From contig JAUCBJ010002963.1 in assembly GCA_032718475.1 (NCBI GenBank), positions 1 through 41,448 on the forward strand: a stretch of 41,448 nt of DNA, in the 5' to 3' direction. The position numbers and the translations under genes were made by a program. This DNA comes from Nemertoderma westbladi. Its lineage: Eukaryota > Xenacoelomorpha > Nemertodermatida > Nemertodermatidae. How positions within the stretch are numbered: the stretch's first letter is position 1; the number at the start of each line of letters is the position of its first letter. This document shows positions 1 through 10,600 of the stretch, in pieces. The notes under the pieces are model-generated. The model was not told the DNA's origin. It saw only the letters and a program-made list of their open reading frames with translations, and did not search any database.

Positions 1-80
1 ACAGTCCCGCTCTCAAAAAGCATTCCTTTGATCAAACATTGATCAAACTTTGATCAAACATTGATCAAAGTTTGATCAAA
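1..80 (+). repeat. Left terminal inverted repeat of the 3.1-kb element
   Basis: It is the reverse complement of 3036-3115, perfect for the outer 68 bases. It contains repeated GATCAAA/GATCAAAC blocks. Confidence 0.9.
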
Positions 81-330
81 TATTGAAATGAACCAGGCTT
101 ATAAATCCTGCCATTGAGTTCTACCAAAGGCGCTGCACTTCAAAGTCTAGATTCCCACTGAGCCGTGTGTCAATCAAGCAGCCCTCTCCTCTCTCTCTCT
201 CTCGCTCTCCCTGTGTGTGTAATGCTCCATGTGCTCTGTAGGATGTCTGCAGAGCACACAGGACACCACGTCCATATCATACCATAGGTTTGTACGCTAT
301 AGCCGTTATTTAAACCGGACCGCCTAGGTT

Positions 331-507
331 ATAATAATTTACAGCGATTATCAGAAAATAACAGCCGCAATTGAATCTCCACTTGGCGGTGTGGTGGTAA
401 TGAAAGCAAGGGCGGGTAGGGGCTGTGTGGAGTTTAATTCTGAGTTACGCAATGTGTTGGGTGGATGGCTACAATACATTATAATGTGGGGGGGGGGGGG
501 GGGGGGG
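331..507 (+). repeat. Internal direct repeat, copy 1, ending in a G20 run
   Basis: It matches 1886-2059 at high but imperfect identity: both contain AATTGAATCTCCACTTGGCG, GAGTTACGCAATG and TTGGGTGGATGGCTACAA, and both end with CATTATAATG followed by a long G run (20 Gs at 488-507). The short frames that cross it carry polyglycine or polyproline from the G run and are not considered genes. Confidence 0.8.
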
Positions 508-691
508 CAACTAGCGTACCGAGCGAGGGGGAGGCCATGTGAAAGCATACTGAAAAACTCCTTTCCAGTTGAAATGAGAAAAAAATATATATATATATTA
601 AAGATCCACATTCCAAATTTTCTGAAACAAAAGCATTTTTCGAAACAGAAAGCTTCGCATTGTAACCTGGCTGGCCAAGGGCTAGATCCTT

Positions 692-714
692 GGGGGGGGG
701 GGGGGGGGGGGGGG
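692..714 (+). repeat. G23 homopolymer
   Basis: An uninterrupted run of 23 Gs, the second of three in the 3.1-kb element. It is a potential quadruplex and a likely sequencing or replication slippage site. Confidence 0.9.
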
Positions 715-1586
715 TAATATGAGAATATCCCTTGGTATTATTATATCAGTTAACATTGTGGCCTTCTGGCTGGCCACAAGTGGGAAATACGTTGCTTTCT
801 TGTAAGGAGAAATAATTGATTCGAGTCACAACAAATTATGTCATAGGGAGTAAAGTAGTCGGTGGTCTCAGTGCTATTTGCTGTATATTATTAGCTTGGG
901 GTGCCGACAGCGACAGACCATTAACAAAGTAAAGGCATATCATGTGTAATGGCTCTTAGCTTATGCCGCCCCAACATGTAAAACCATTTATCTGTTGTGG
1001 AATGGAATTCCCCGAAATTTCGAAATTTACTAAAGGCTTCCCAAGAAATTAGACAGCCAACTAACCCATACGCAGGAGGCCGCGAACCAAAGAGATTGGC
1101 CTCCTGGCACTGAGCTGGCCTGGTCGCAAAGGAACTATGCAGGTAGTAATGTGTAGTAAACTAATTTATTACACTAAATTTTCTTACTAAAATTTCAACA
1201 TGGAGGACTTTTCTGTTTGCCCAAAAACAATTAAACAGACGTTGTATTTGTCTCGATATTAATTCAAATTTCTACCTTATCTCGCAAATAGTGGCTCCAG
1301 TTGGTCGCAAATAAAAAAGTTCTCCAGCGCAAATCGATGAAATCTACTTTGGTTTATTGTTTTGGTTAGAAAACACAACCCCTTTAACCTGCTCCTTTCG
1401 ATGTTTTACATTAATTTTTTGAAACTACTGTAATTGTAGCTGTACCAGTAATGGGCTTGTTCTCATATACACTTGCGGTGACAGCACGGTGAAATCGCAT
1501 ACTGTGAATCACAGCATTTGGGTTGTTGTTACAGAGATGCGAGTAAAGCAGTTACAGTGAACTGTATTGTTCGGTTGGGTGATGAC

Positions 1587-1702
1587 TTAGCCCGCGGGAA
1601 TTCTTAGCCCGCAAAATGGCAATCGTTTACCCGCAAGCTTTCTTAGCCAGTGGGCAGGGCATCCTTAGCCCGAAAATAAATTGTATTAGCCCGCGGGAAT
1701 TG
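1587..1702 (+). repeat. Cluster of TTAGCCCGCGGGAATT-type motifs
   Basis: TTAGCCCGCGGGAATT occurs at both ends of this stretch. Between them lie degenerate copies such as TTAGCCCGCAAAA, TTACCCGCAAG, TTAGCCAGTGGGC and TTAGCCCGAAAA. CCCGCGGG is a perfect palindrome. The spacing is irregular (about 15-35 bases), so this is a motif cluster and not a clean satellite. Confidence 0.7.
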
Positions 1703-1885
1703 ATACTGGACGATTAAATTGACAGACTGGCTTTCTAGTGAATAATTTCTAATGAAAATAATTTAATAATATTCTAGAGGCTGTATTGCAGAACGTAGCC
1801 CGGAGTTGTTAGTGGGGCCTATTACAAGACTCAGTCTGGTACTGGTACACTACCACAACACTGTGTTGTCAATCTAATAATGATT

Positions 1886-2059
1886 ATAATAATTCACAGG
1901 TCACAGCCACAATTGAATCTCCACTTGGCGATGTGGCGTAATGAAAGCAATGGTATGGTATGGGCTGTGCTGTGTGGAGTTTATTTCTGAGTTACGCAAT
2001 GGGTTGGGTGGATGGCTACAAAACACATTATAATGAGGGGGGGGGGGGGGGGGGGGGGG
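1886..2059 (+). repeat. Internal direct repeat, copy 2, ending in a G23 run
   Basis: Partner of 331-507, offset by about 1,555 bases, ending in 23 Gs at 2037-2059. A second repeated phrase, ACTCAGTCTGG followed by ACACTACCACAACAC, occurs near 1830-1865 and again near 2715-2745. The element has therefore grown by internal duplication. Confidence 0.8.
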
Positions 2060-3035
2060 TGCAGGTCCGCAGCTTGTACAATGATATAGTAATAGTCCAC
2101 AACAAGAGAGGGTATGGGATCACTGGGATTATATTGATGCCTTGTCTTACAACTTGTGAGCAAAAGTGTGGTTTGTCGGCCGGATGGTTAAAACCCTCCA
2201 TTAATTAAAAATGAATGAGCATAATTTAATAAGTATTACTAACCCAATTTGATTTTTAATAATTAAAAAATTATAATTACAATACGTTAAACTGAATTAA
2301 AAAATACGTAACTAATGATGTACTTAACATAGTTTACTTTAAAACAAATTCGGTTTTCAATAAAATTACCTTATCAGAGTATTAAAATTAAATTACGTAA
2401 ATTTTTAGAAGGTATTTTAGGGGGTGCGCTGGCGCTGGCGCTTGGATTTATTTATTTCTTTATTTACATTTATTAGTATAATTAGAGACAGGGGCAGGAA
2501 GGAAGCTTGTCGAATTTACACAATTACTGTATAAGCAAATGCAATGCAACGGCAGCCATCGCGCTGCTACGTCAATGGAGGTCTTTGGCCTTGATTCTGA
2601 TTTAAGGAACATTGAAACTAATTTCTAATATAACAATAATATAAAAATATTCCAAAGACTGTTTTTCTGAACTAGTTGTTGGTGTAATAATAGGCCCTGC
2701 CCTACAAGAACAAAACTCAGTCTGGGACACTACCACAACACCGCCTTGTAAATCCAATCGCTGTCCATCCACAAAGTCAAGCAAGCTCCATCCACCGCCC
2801 TGTCAATCACATCGCGGCTTGGCCATTAACAAAAGCCAGTTCTCGGCGGGAATCTGAGTTCAAAGGCTTGCCGCAGAAGAGCGATGTAAACTGTTACCTT
2901 GAAATCATATCAATGTCATTTCAATATGAGACAGAAAGTCTGGAATTTCGGTCCATCGATTTCAAGGTCATTTCAATATGCCATCAATGTCATTTCAATG
3001 TCAATTCTACTTTCAATGCTACTCTATGGACACAT

Positions 3036-3115
3036 TTTGATCAAACATTGATCAATGTTTGATCAAAGTTTGATCAATGTTTGATCAAAGGAATGCTTTT
3101 TGAGAGCGGGACTGT
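3036..3115 (-). repeat. Right terminal inverted repeat of the 3.1-kb element
   Basis: It ends GAGCGGGACTGT, the complement of the window start, and is followed by ACTGT. Just inside it (2900-3020) the phrase TCAATGTCATTTCAATATG recurs in slightly different forms. Confidence 0.9.
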
Positions 3116-3116
3116 A

Positions 3117-3538
3117 CTGTATTTAATATGTTAACCCCTTGACAAGGGAAGGGGGAGACTAAATTGTCTACCATGATTGGTTGCACTTGTTATTTGACCA
3201 AACAATTTGATTATATGCAGTATTAATCAGCTTTCGCTTAACCTCTTCACCGGTAGACTGGTCGCTTTATTTACTACTGTTCAATATTTAAATAATCCAA
3301 TGGAAACAAAGATACTTGAATCATGAGACGTGAATTTTAAGTTTACTTTTTATTCATCCTCTGTGTTTGTATGTGAAAGAGCCGAATATTATTTATTACC
3401 AGTGCTGTATGTAGAGATATGAGTTTCCGATTCTGTTATTACATTTATCTGATAATCAGATACCTGGCATATACCGATACTTGCCTAACAACTCAACCCT
3501 ACCGGACCTGAAATGAAAAATCATTGTTATCAGGACTG
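3117..3538. other. AT-rich spacer without recognised feature
   Basis: Between the DNA transposon and the palindrome array I see no gene, repeat or RNA signature. Confidence 0.6.
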
Positions 3539-3758
3539 CTACGCGTAGCACCTACGCGTAGCTACGCGTAGCACCTACGCGTAGTTTCAAAATACCTACG
3601 CGTAGTTCCAAAATAACTACGCGTAGTTTTAAAACACCTACGCGTAGTTGTTAAAAAGGCAGTAAGTCTGGCCCTACCGGTAAATGACAGGAATGGAAGT
3701 TACAAACTACGCGTAGCTACGCGTAGCTACGCGTAGCTACGCGTAGGCCTACGCGTAG
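3539..3758. repeat. CTACGCGTAG palindrome array, two clusters, 12 copies
   Basis: The perfect 10-bp palindrome CTACGCGTAG occurs seven times in 3539-3647 and five times in 3707-3758. In the second cluster four copies abut head to tail and a fifth follows after two bases. In the first cluster copies are separated by CAC, TTTCAAAATAC, TTCCAAAATAA and TTTTAAAACAC, so spacers are also related. The array is CpG-rich against an AT-rich background and stops a few bases before the copia coding sequence begins. I know no named family with this unit. Confidence 0.9.
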
Positions 3759-3763
3759 GTCGA

Positions 3764-4575
3764 AAAGATTTACCCTTTTTATTGAAAGAATTAGATCGAT
3801 TATATGAAAGAGATCAAGACACCCGAGGTTATGAATCATGGAAGAAACTTATTTCATTTTCTAGGGCTGATCGGGCTGTTTTGGTTTATTGTTCTGAGTA
3901 CCGACGCTTAAGGAGAGAGGCAGTAGGCTATGGAATTGAATTAGGTGATACTACATTCGATATATGTTACTAGATAACTGCGGTGTACAAAATGAACAAA
4001 AATTGTTGCTACTATCTGTAGCTTTAAGTCAAGTTAGAGAAGGGGAAGTTTTACTCCCATCCAATGTTGAAACAGCTTTGCGTAGAATGGATGTAGATAA
4101 AAATTCAGTAACAAGTGCCCAAAGTGTTTTATTAGCTGCAGAAGCAACTGACTCTGCTTCAAATATCTCTCAGCAATGTACCACTAATAATAGTGATGGG
4201 TTTTACAGTTGTCCGGAGGAAATTAATGATGAGTTTGATACACTTGAACTACAAGAGCATGAAAAAGATGAGCTATTAAAGCATGCATTTGCAAATTGGG
4301 ATATACGAGCTCAAAAACATCCGCCATTTTATAGTGATAGAAATTTCCAAACTAAGAATTATTCGGCTAGTTTTAGACAAGGTGTTAACAGAACCCCAAA
4401 ATTGAATTCAAGAGATATCCAAACAGGTGATATCATTAGATGTTATTCATATGGCTCTCGATTTCACCTTTATAAATCCTTTCAATGTCCTAAAAGCAAA
4501 TTTTTGATGAACAGATCAGCTCGTAGATGATATCTTGCTGCAAGGGAACCAGATAGGTTTGGACAAGGTGATAGA
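3764..4575 (+). pseudogene. Copia Gag remnant with degenerate zinc knuckle
   Basis: A frame opens at 3764 and runs to about 3967, where a frameshift moves it to the frame that continues to the TGA at 4528-4530. The same frame resumes directly after that TGA into the protease region. Gag is the structural protein that would package element RNA. Near 4435-4490 a nucleocapsid-like stretch reads CYSYGSRFHLYKSFQC. This resembles a CX2CX4HX4C knuckle in which the second cysteine has become tyrosine and the spacing has decayed. The N-terminus of Gag is missing because the element is truncated on the left. The neighbouring protease and integrase support the assignment; the capsid part alone would not be recognisable. 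Confidence 0.65.
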
Positions 4576-5607
4576 ATGAATATTTTGAATGATAACATCC
4601 CTAAAGAAGAGAACCTGTTTGCTGAAATTCGGGATTCATTTATTACTGGAGTATGTGCTGAAACAAAAACAAATGGAGTACCAATATATGAGACCAAACA
4701 TTGTTTTGGAATTATTGATTCTGCATGTACCAGTACAGTTTGTGGTACACAATTTTATGATAATTTTCGTAAAATTTTGAAAGAAAAAACAGGAAAGGAA
4801 CCTATTCATATTGGTAGCAAGGGGCATTTCTACCGCTTCGGTAATGATGGGGTGAAAGTTAGCTTATTTACAGTTAAACTACCAATTTCCTTATTTGGAA
4901 AAATGTACTACCTGGAAACAGACATAGTTAGAGGTAATACACCTTTATTGTTGAGCAGAAAAACATTACAAAAACTAGGGTTAGTTTTAGACTTTGGGAA
5001 TGGAATCGGTGTTATAGACCAAATGTCATTCAAGTTATCACAGTCTGAAAAAGGTCACTATATATTGTCATTATTGGAGTCATGGCCTGTCAGTGATGAC
5101 TTTACTAATAATGAAGGCAATACTAAGAATATTTCTATTGCAGCATCTGAGAAAAAAGTTGATAATCAGGCATTCAATTGTGCAATCAATGATTCTTACA
5201 TCACCACAAAGAAGATTGCTGAGAGATTGCACAATAATCTTGGGCATCCAAGTGAGGTTAGGCTAGTTTCTACTGTTACCAATGCAGCTAAAAATGGGAC
5301 ATCCCTAAGTGGGATTGATATTCCTTTGTTAATAAATGCTATACGAGATTTTTCAAAAATTTGTAAAATTTGCCAGGCTGAATCTCGACATATACCCAGA
5401 CCAAAAGTTGCTCTTCCTAAAGCTGATCGATTTAATCAAACAGTTGCGATGGATTTAACTAAATGGATTGATCCTGTAAGTGATAAAGGTTTTATTATTT
5501 TACATATTATTGATATATACTCTCGTTTTTCAGCAGCCTCATTTGTAAAAAGTAAAGATCCAAAGGAGATCATTGAGAACTTTGTAAATACATGGATGTC
5601 AATATGA
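4576..5607 (+). pseudogene. Copia protease plus N-terminal half of integrase, truncated
   Basis: The frame is open for 343 residues. Residues about 45-60 hold FGIIDSACTSTVCG, the expected site of the aspartic protease that cuts the polyprotein (D-S/T-G in most families, D-S-A here). Residues about 217-265 hold the integrase zinc-binding domain, with LHNNLGH supplying histidines and CKIC supplying cysteines. The catalytic core follows with its first two aspartates, in VAMDLT and in IIDIYSRFSA. The frame then stops at 5605-5607. The third catalytic acid (glutamate) and the integrase C-terminus are absent, and the sequence passes directly into the linker before RT in another frame. This is therefore an internal deletion, and the integrase cannot work. 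Confidence 0.85.
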
Positions 5608-7183
5608 AAATGAAACAGAAAATGAACGCCCAAAACGACAATGTAAACAACCTGTACGTTATGGTATTGATGAAGTTTTCACTACAGTGGATCAAAAGTA
5701 TGATTCGGCTAAACTTGATGAGATTCAAGCCTGGGTTTCAAATGGTGTGATGGAAGAGGTTGTGGAAAGTGAAGTATCCTGTCCTCCTATAACATGTAAA
5801 TGGGTTCTTACTGAAAAGGTTTTACAAACAGGTGGAACTCGATTGAAGGCCCGTCTAGTTGCACGAGGGTTTCAGGAGGAAGATAATGAAGCACAAACTT
5901 ATTCCCCTACAGCTAGTAGGGACACATTAAAAGTTGTTTTGGCACTTCTCCCAACTTTACGATTTCATCCTTATTCACTGGATGTTAAAACTGCCTTTCT
6001 GCAAGGTAAAGAGTTTGAAAGAAATGTTTTCATAAAACCTCCCAAAGAAGCAGAACTCCCAGAACACATTTATTGGAAATTATTAAAGCCAGCGTATGGC
6101 TTGGGCGATGCTCCACGAAATTGGTTTAAAACGATAGAAGAGGTATTGAAAAACCTTGGAATGGGCCAAAGTTCTCTTGATCCATCTTTATTCATATATA
6201 AAGTTAATAATATGGTCGAAGGTCTTATTATTATTCATGTGGACGATCTTCTATATGGAGGTACATCAAATTTTCATGAAACAATTATTAAGGGAATAAA
6301 GAAAGTTTTTGTCATAGGTCAAGAATTCAAGGACAATTTTAAATACACCGGATTAATATTAAGGACGGTATGTTATACTTCAGATAAGGATTTGTTTACT
6401 ATCACTGTATCTCAGGCAGATGACTATCTTACCAAGTTGAATGAAATGGAGATAAGGGGAGAAGATCTGGATTCGCCAATGTCATCATTTGAACTAACAA
6501 AATTTCGATCAGTTCTAGGTACATTACAATGGTTAGGCACACAAACGCGACCAGATATATCGTTTGGAACTTCTTCTTTGATTGGATGTGTGAAGGATCC
6601 AAAGAAACGACATATACAATTGTTGAATAAATTAATTCGAAAAGCAAAGGCATTTCACCCAACTAATCTGGTTCTCAAACCTTTCAAGCTAACAGAACAT
6701 TACTCATTTGTAATATATTCCGACTGCAGTTTTGGAACCCTAAATGATGGTGGGAGTCAGGGAGGTTATATAATTGGTATTAACAATAACAGTTCATCCA
6801 CAAGTAATGTTGTTTGCTGGACTTCAAAGCGTATACAATGTGTAGTTCGTTCTACTTTCGCAGGAGAAACCTTAGCTGCTCTGGAAAGTTGTGATATGGC
6901 AGTATATTTAAAAGCCTTGCTGAATGAGATTAATGTCAACATCTCTTCTATTAAGTTGTTAACTGACTCGAAAAGTTTGTACAATCATATATATTATACC
7001 AAGAATGAACCAGCTGAAAAGAAGATTAAAATTGATCTGGCAATATTGCGTGAAGAAACTGCCCTGCATGGACTTGGTATTCAACATGTTTCAAGTAGAG
7101 AACAGTTAGCTGATGTTCTAACCAAGGAGATGTCCGGCCATGCCATATTGAAGTTTTTGAAACATGAAAACAAGCAAGCATAA
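5603..7183 (+). CDS. Copia reverse transcriptase and RNase H region
   Basis: An uninterrupted frame of about 526 codons; I start it at 5603, where the frame is already open, because no natural start is expected inside a polyprotein. The first 28 codons are the charged linker seen between integrase and RT (NERPKRQ, PVRYGID). RT motifs follow: KWVL, RLVARGF, SLDVKTAFLQG (first catalytic Asp), LLKPAYGLGDAPRNW, and IIIHVDDLLYGG, which holds the two catalytic aspartates with His replacing the usual Tyr. RNase H comes last, with IYSDCSFG, AGETLAALES and LLTDSKSLYNH supplying acidic residues and ADVLTKEMSG near the end. All catalytic residues look intact, in contrast to the broken Gag and integrase upstream. 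Confidence 0.92.
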   Translation, partial: YENETENERPKRQCKQPVRYGIDEVFTTVDQKYDSAKLDEIQAWVSNGVMEEVVESEVSCPPITCKWVLTEKVLQTGGTRLKARLVARGFQEEDNEAQTYSPTASRDTLKVVLALLPTLRFHPYSLDVKTAFLQGKEFERNVFIKPPKEAELPEHIYWKLLKPAYGLGDAPRNWFKTIEEVLKNLGMGQSSLDPSLFIYKVNNMVEGLIIIHVDDLLYGGTSNFHETIIKGIKKVFVIGQEFKDNFKYTGLILRTVCYTSDKDLFTITVSQADDYLTKLNEMEIRGEDLDSPMSSFELTKFRSVLGTLQWLGTQTRPDISFGTSSLIGCVKDPKKRHIQLLNKLIRKAKAFHPTNLVLKPFKLTEHYSFVIYSDCSFGTLNDGGSQGGYIIGINNNSSSTSNVVCWTSKRIQCVVRSTFAGETLAALESCDMAVYLKALLNEINVNISSIKLLTDSKSLYNHIYYTKNEPAEKKIKIDLAILREETALHGLGIQHVSSREQLADVLTKEMSGHAILKFLKHENKQA

Positions 7184-7353
7184 ATAAACTGAAATATACG
7201 AATAATAATTCATAAATATTGGATATATGTATTAGAATATTATAGAACTTTTATAGTATATTGATATTCCCTTTGATGGGCTTTGATGGTTATTTTGTAA
7301 ACTCTATTGGTGATTTGTTTGTTTGGTTTTTAGTCTCTGAGAATTACTTATAC

Positions 7354-7674
7354 TGTTACACCAATAATGAAAAGAACTAGAAAAATAAGACTAGTGTTAG
7401 AGTTTAGATTATACAGTATAAATAGGTGAAAGCAGGCCTGGTGACCGGTGGAGGGTTGTTGTCTTAAAAGCTGTATTAAAGTGTTAGTGATTACTGGATT
7501 AGGTATACATCAGTACAGGCTGTAGTGGTTAGGCCTATGTCTGTATGTGTTGATATTATATTTGTATAGTTCTATGAATTAAGATAATGTGTTGAAAATA
7601 TAATTAATAATTGTAAAGATATAATATTGTGTTTAACTTATAATAATAATAATACGAAAGAATCAAGATTAACA
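7354..7674 (+). repeat. Tentative 3' LTR of the copia element
   Basis: A 321-bp segment 170 bases after the RNase H stop begins TGTTACACC and ends GATTAACA, giving the inverted ends TGTTA/TAACA expected of an LTR. It contains a TATA-like TATAAATA at 7417-7424. There is no second copy in the window to align it with and no clear polypurine tract in front, so the left boundary is uncertain. Confidence 0.4.
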
Positions 7675-10600
7675 CCCCCCACCCCCTATTTTTTTTTAAA
7701 TGGCTGGCAATTAGTGTTAAATGATAATATTGCTAATTTGTCATGGCCAACCACTGTATGTAAGGCCAAATAGCTTCTATAGGAAAAAAAAAAAAAATTT
7801 TAGCCTCCCCTAGCGGCTGGCGGCGGAATTAAATATTTCACTAAAAATGCTACTAGTCCCTCACTCTTGGTCCAAAATACTTGAAACCAACTTTTTGGTT
7901 TCTTCAATCAACTTTTCTTCAGCGTCATCGATTCTACAAAAGTTATCTTATATAATTTTTAATTAACCATTTTTATATTAGGCTAATTAATTAATTATCA
8001 TATTTTTAATTAAATTGGCTAATTACACAAAATGGTACTATTTATCAAATTCCATAAGATAACATTTAAAGAGCTGCCAAAGCTCGTTCGAATGATTCTA
8101 AAAGGAAGAAAATTGGTTGAAAAATGACAGAGGAGTAGTAGTCATTTGAAAATGAAAAATGCCTTCCCGACAAAATGCCCTACCCTTTTTAAACCTTCCC
8201 GCCAAAATTGGCTGTCTGTGTTCTGGTTGGTTAATTATTTATGGCACGAAGAATACACACCTCCACCGCACCGAGCTAAAAAATTCATTACGGGGGTTTT
8301 AAGATAAAATGTATAATTATCAATTATTTATTTCTAAATAAAAGGGGATTTATATAACGAATATATCGTTAACCTAAATAATTTTCAATAATAAATTGTG
8401 AATGAAAATTAGCTTACATCTTTGTATCGTGAGTCATTCCAAGCAGTCCGAATCATTAAATCAACAATGTAATCACCAGCCCTAACTCCATCCCATTCAA
8501 TTGAAATGATGTGAACTTGTACCCCAACAACCACTGCAAAATAATAAAAGTTATAACGAACCTGCCTATTAATAGGTCAGGGTAGTTCTTGTCAAGAGTT
8601 GAGCCGTTCAAAAACACGATGTGGTTATGTGTGTGTGTGTGTGTATAACCATCCAATATCTCAAAAACTCAAGCAGGTACGCAAACATTTTAATAACAAA
8701 CTCGACATAAATTTTGGTTGCGCACAAGACTGTATATTTTTTGTGGTCTTTCGATCACGGGTCACTAAAAAATAGCGGTTTTGAAAATTTAAAGTCGAAT
8801 TTCACCGATTTCAACTATTTGGGCTATTCAGTCATTTGAGCAACATATTTGAGCCTCAGAATCTTTTCAAATATCGCCAATCTCGCACAGAACGTCGCCA
8901 AAAATTGTTAGTCCTGCAAAAAAACGCACAAATTCGTCTAAAAGAGTAAATTATTGGTTGCAGAATAATATGATTCAACTAGAAAAGCCAGCCAGCTGGC
9001 TGTAAGGAGACCGCCCATATAGACATACGTAGTGTTAGTTGGGTCCATCCTCATTCATTATCATCTACCTATAAAGCAATTGAACGGCCCAGTGCTTACA
9101 ATTCAATCAGCTGGCCTAAAGTAGCAGTGAGTAACCTTATAGATATTGTCCTAGGATTCATTGGGAAGAGATATTCAGCTGTCGGGGTAATACATTATAC
9201 AAACTTACAGTTGATGTTTGATTACTGTCTGGGATAGAGTGAGAGAGTAATAAATTTAGCAAGTAATATACAGTACTTCTGTGCAGTTTGGGCCTATCCA
9301 TTCAATAAATAGTAGTAGCTTACTAGGCCCTCATGAGTACCAGCAGCTTGTTTTTCTATCGTTGAGTTGATGGTAATTTTCGTGTTTTCATTTTCGCTCA
9401 CTCAGGGTACTGGTTTGAGGGGCAGGTTCGTCTTTTAGGCCAGCTTGCTGGCTTTGGAGTTATTAATGTGTTGTACAGGTGAATCTCATCGATACTGGGA
9501 CCATGGCGAGAGAATGGATTGCATCATCATCTATATTGTCATTTGCCATCGTTTCAATCAAAGTTGACCTACAGACTCCAAAATAGCCTAAAGTAGTTAT
9601 ACAAATATGGTCTAATTTATGAGCGAAGCTACTCAAAAAGGGCCTATGTGGAACAAACTATTCCTGATAGGAAGACGTCCAGCCAGTCCCACAGATTCAG
9701 TTTCTTGGTATCACATCGATTAGGAGCTTGGTCTCTGTCATCATTCTCAATAATCAATCATGTTGGTTGCGTACACACATTATCTTTGAATGTTGAAATT
9801 ATGGCAGGATATATTAGCTTATCAGCATTTAAATAGATTAATCTCGAACTTGTACTTATTGGCAACCAGCCTTAAAAAGTGATTAAGAACCTGATTTACA
9901 ATGCCCATTGGCTGGCTGTATTTCTTGGCAAAACCCAAAGACAACCGGATCATTATCAAATTATAAGAAGGAAAGTATGTTCTCTCATAGTAAATCTAAA
10001 TGAAGTGTGAGATCAAGATCTTGCACAGATGCTCACTCAAGCACTCAGGTTTCAAGGTCTCCCATAATTATTTTTGAAAGCTATCAATACTGCTCCAGTT
10101 TGATGAATGTTACAATATCGCCCACTAGCTATGAATATATACATAATTAAATTATACATAAAATAAATATATAATATTATTTTATTATTTTATTATTACC
10201 AGTATTTTTTTACTTGAATATAATAATTATCAGGCCATAGGTCAGTAGGCTAACTAAGAATTATAAACTAACTAAATTGAATCAAACTTACATTAAACTA
10301 TATTGAATTACTTAAATGGTTAAGAGGTTAAATGGTTAATGAGCAGAAAGGTTCGTCAAACTCCAAGATGAAGCTATAGCTCTCATCTGATCCTGTAAAA
10401 CCAAGTAAGTATATCCAATGAAAGGGAAAAGGCATTAACTGATTGTCTAATAATGTCCATGATTTCATCATATCTGTTATCAGTAGACAAGGTGGTGGAA
10501 GATCAGCTCATCAGCTCAGGTGAGGACCTTCGAATACGTAAGGGAAAGGGCCCCGAGATCTCCAACAACATTGCCCCAAACTATGCCTGCCGGTAACAAT

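Larger units (their letters stand above)
1..3116. mobile_element. Non-autonomous DNA transposon relic with long terminal inverted repeats
   Basis: Positions 1-80 and 3036-3115 are inverted repeats: the outer 68 bases match perfectly and the next dozen have one mismatch. The ends read ACAGTCCCGCTCTC and its complement. The inner part of each repeat is built from TTTGATCAAA/ATTGATC blocks, so it is itself partly palindromic. If the base at 1 and the TA at 3115-3116 are read as a TA target duplication, the ends would be CAGTCCCG, which would fit Tc1/mariner-type termini. The left flank lies outside the window, so this cannot be confirmed. No transposase frame is present; the interior holds duplicated non-coding segments and G homopolymers. 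The boundary is well supported, the superfamily is a guess. Confidence 0.8.
3764..7674 (+). mobile_element. 5'-truncated Ty1/copia-type LTR retrotransposon
   Basis: The order Gag, protease, integrase, RT, RNase H is the Ty1/copia order. No 5' LTR or primer binding site is visible: the coding sequence begins directly after the palindrome array. A frameshift near 3967, an in-frame TGA at 4528-4530, and loss of the second half of the integrase at about 5600 make it defective. The RT sequence suggests an animal copia lineage such as the GalEa type, but this is an impression only. Confidence 0.85.

Noticed and set aside
351-717. Open frames over the G runs in the DNA transposon
   Set aside because: They exist because of polyglycine/polyproline from homopolymers and have no other support.
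3539-3758. CRISPR array
   Set aside because: Units are 10-bp palindromes, partly abutting, with spacers of 0-11 bases, in a eukaryotic repeat context.
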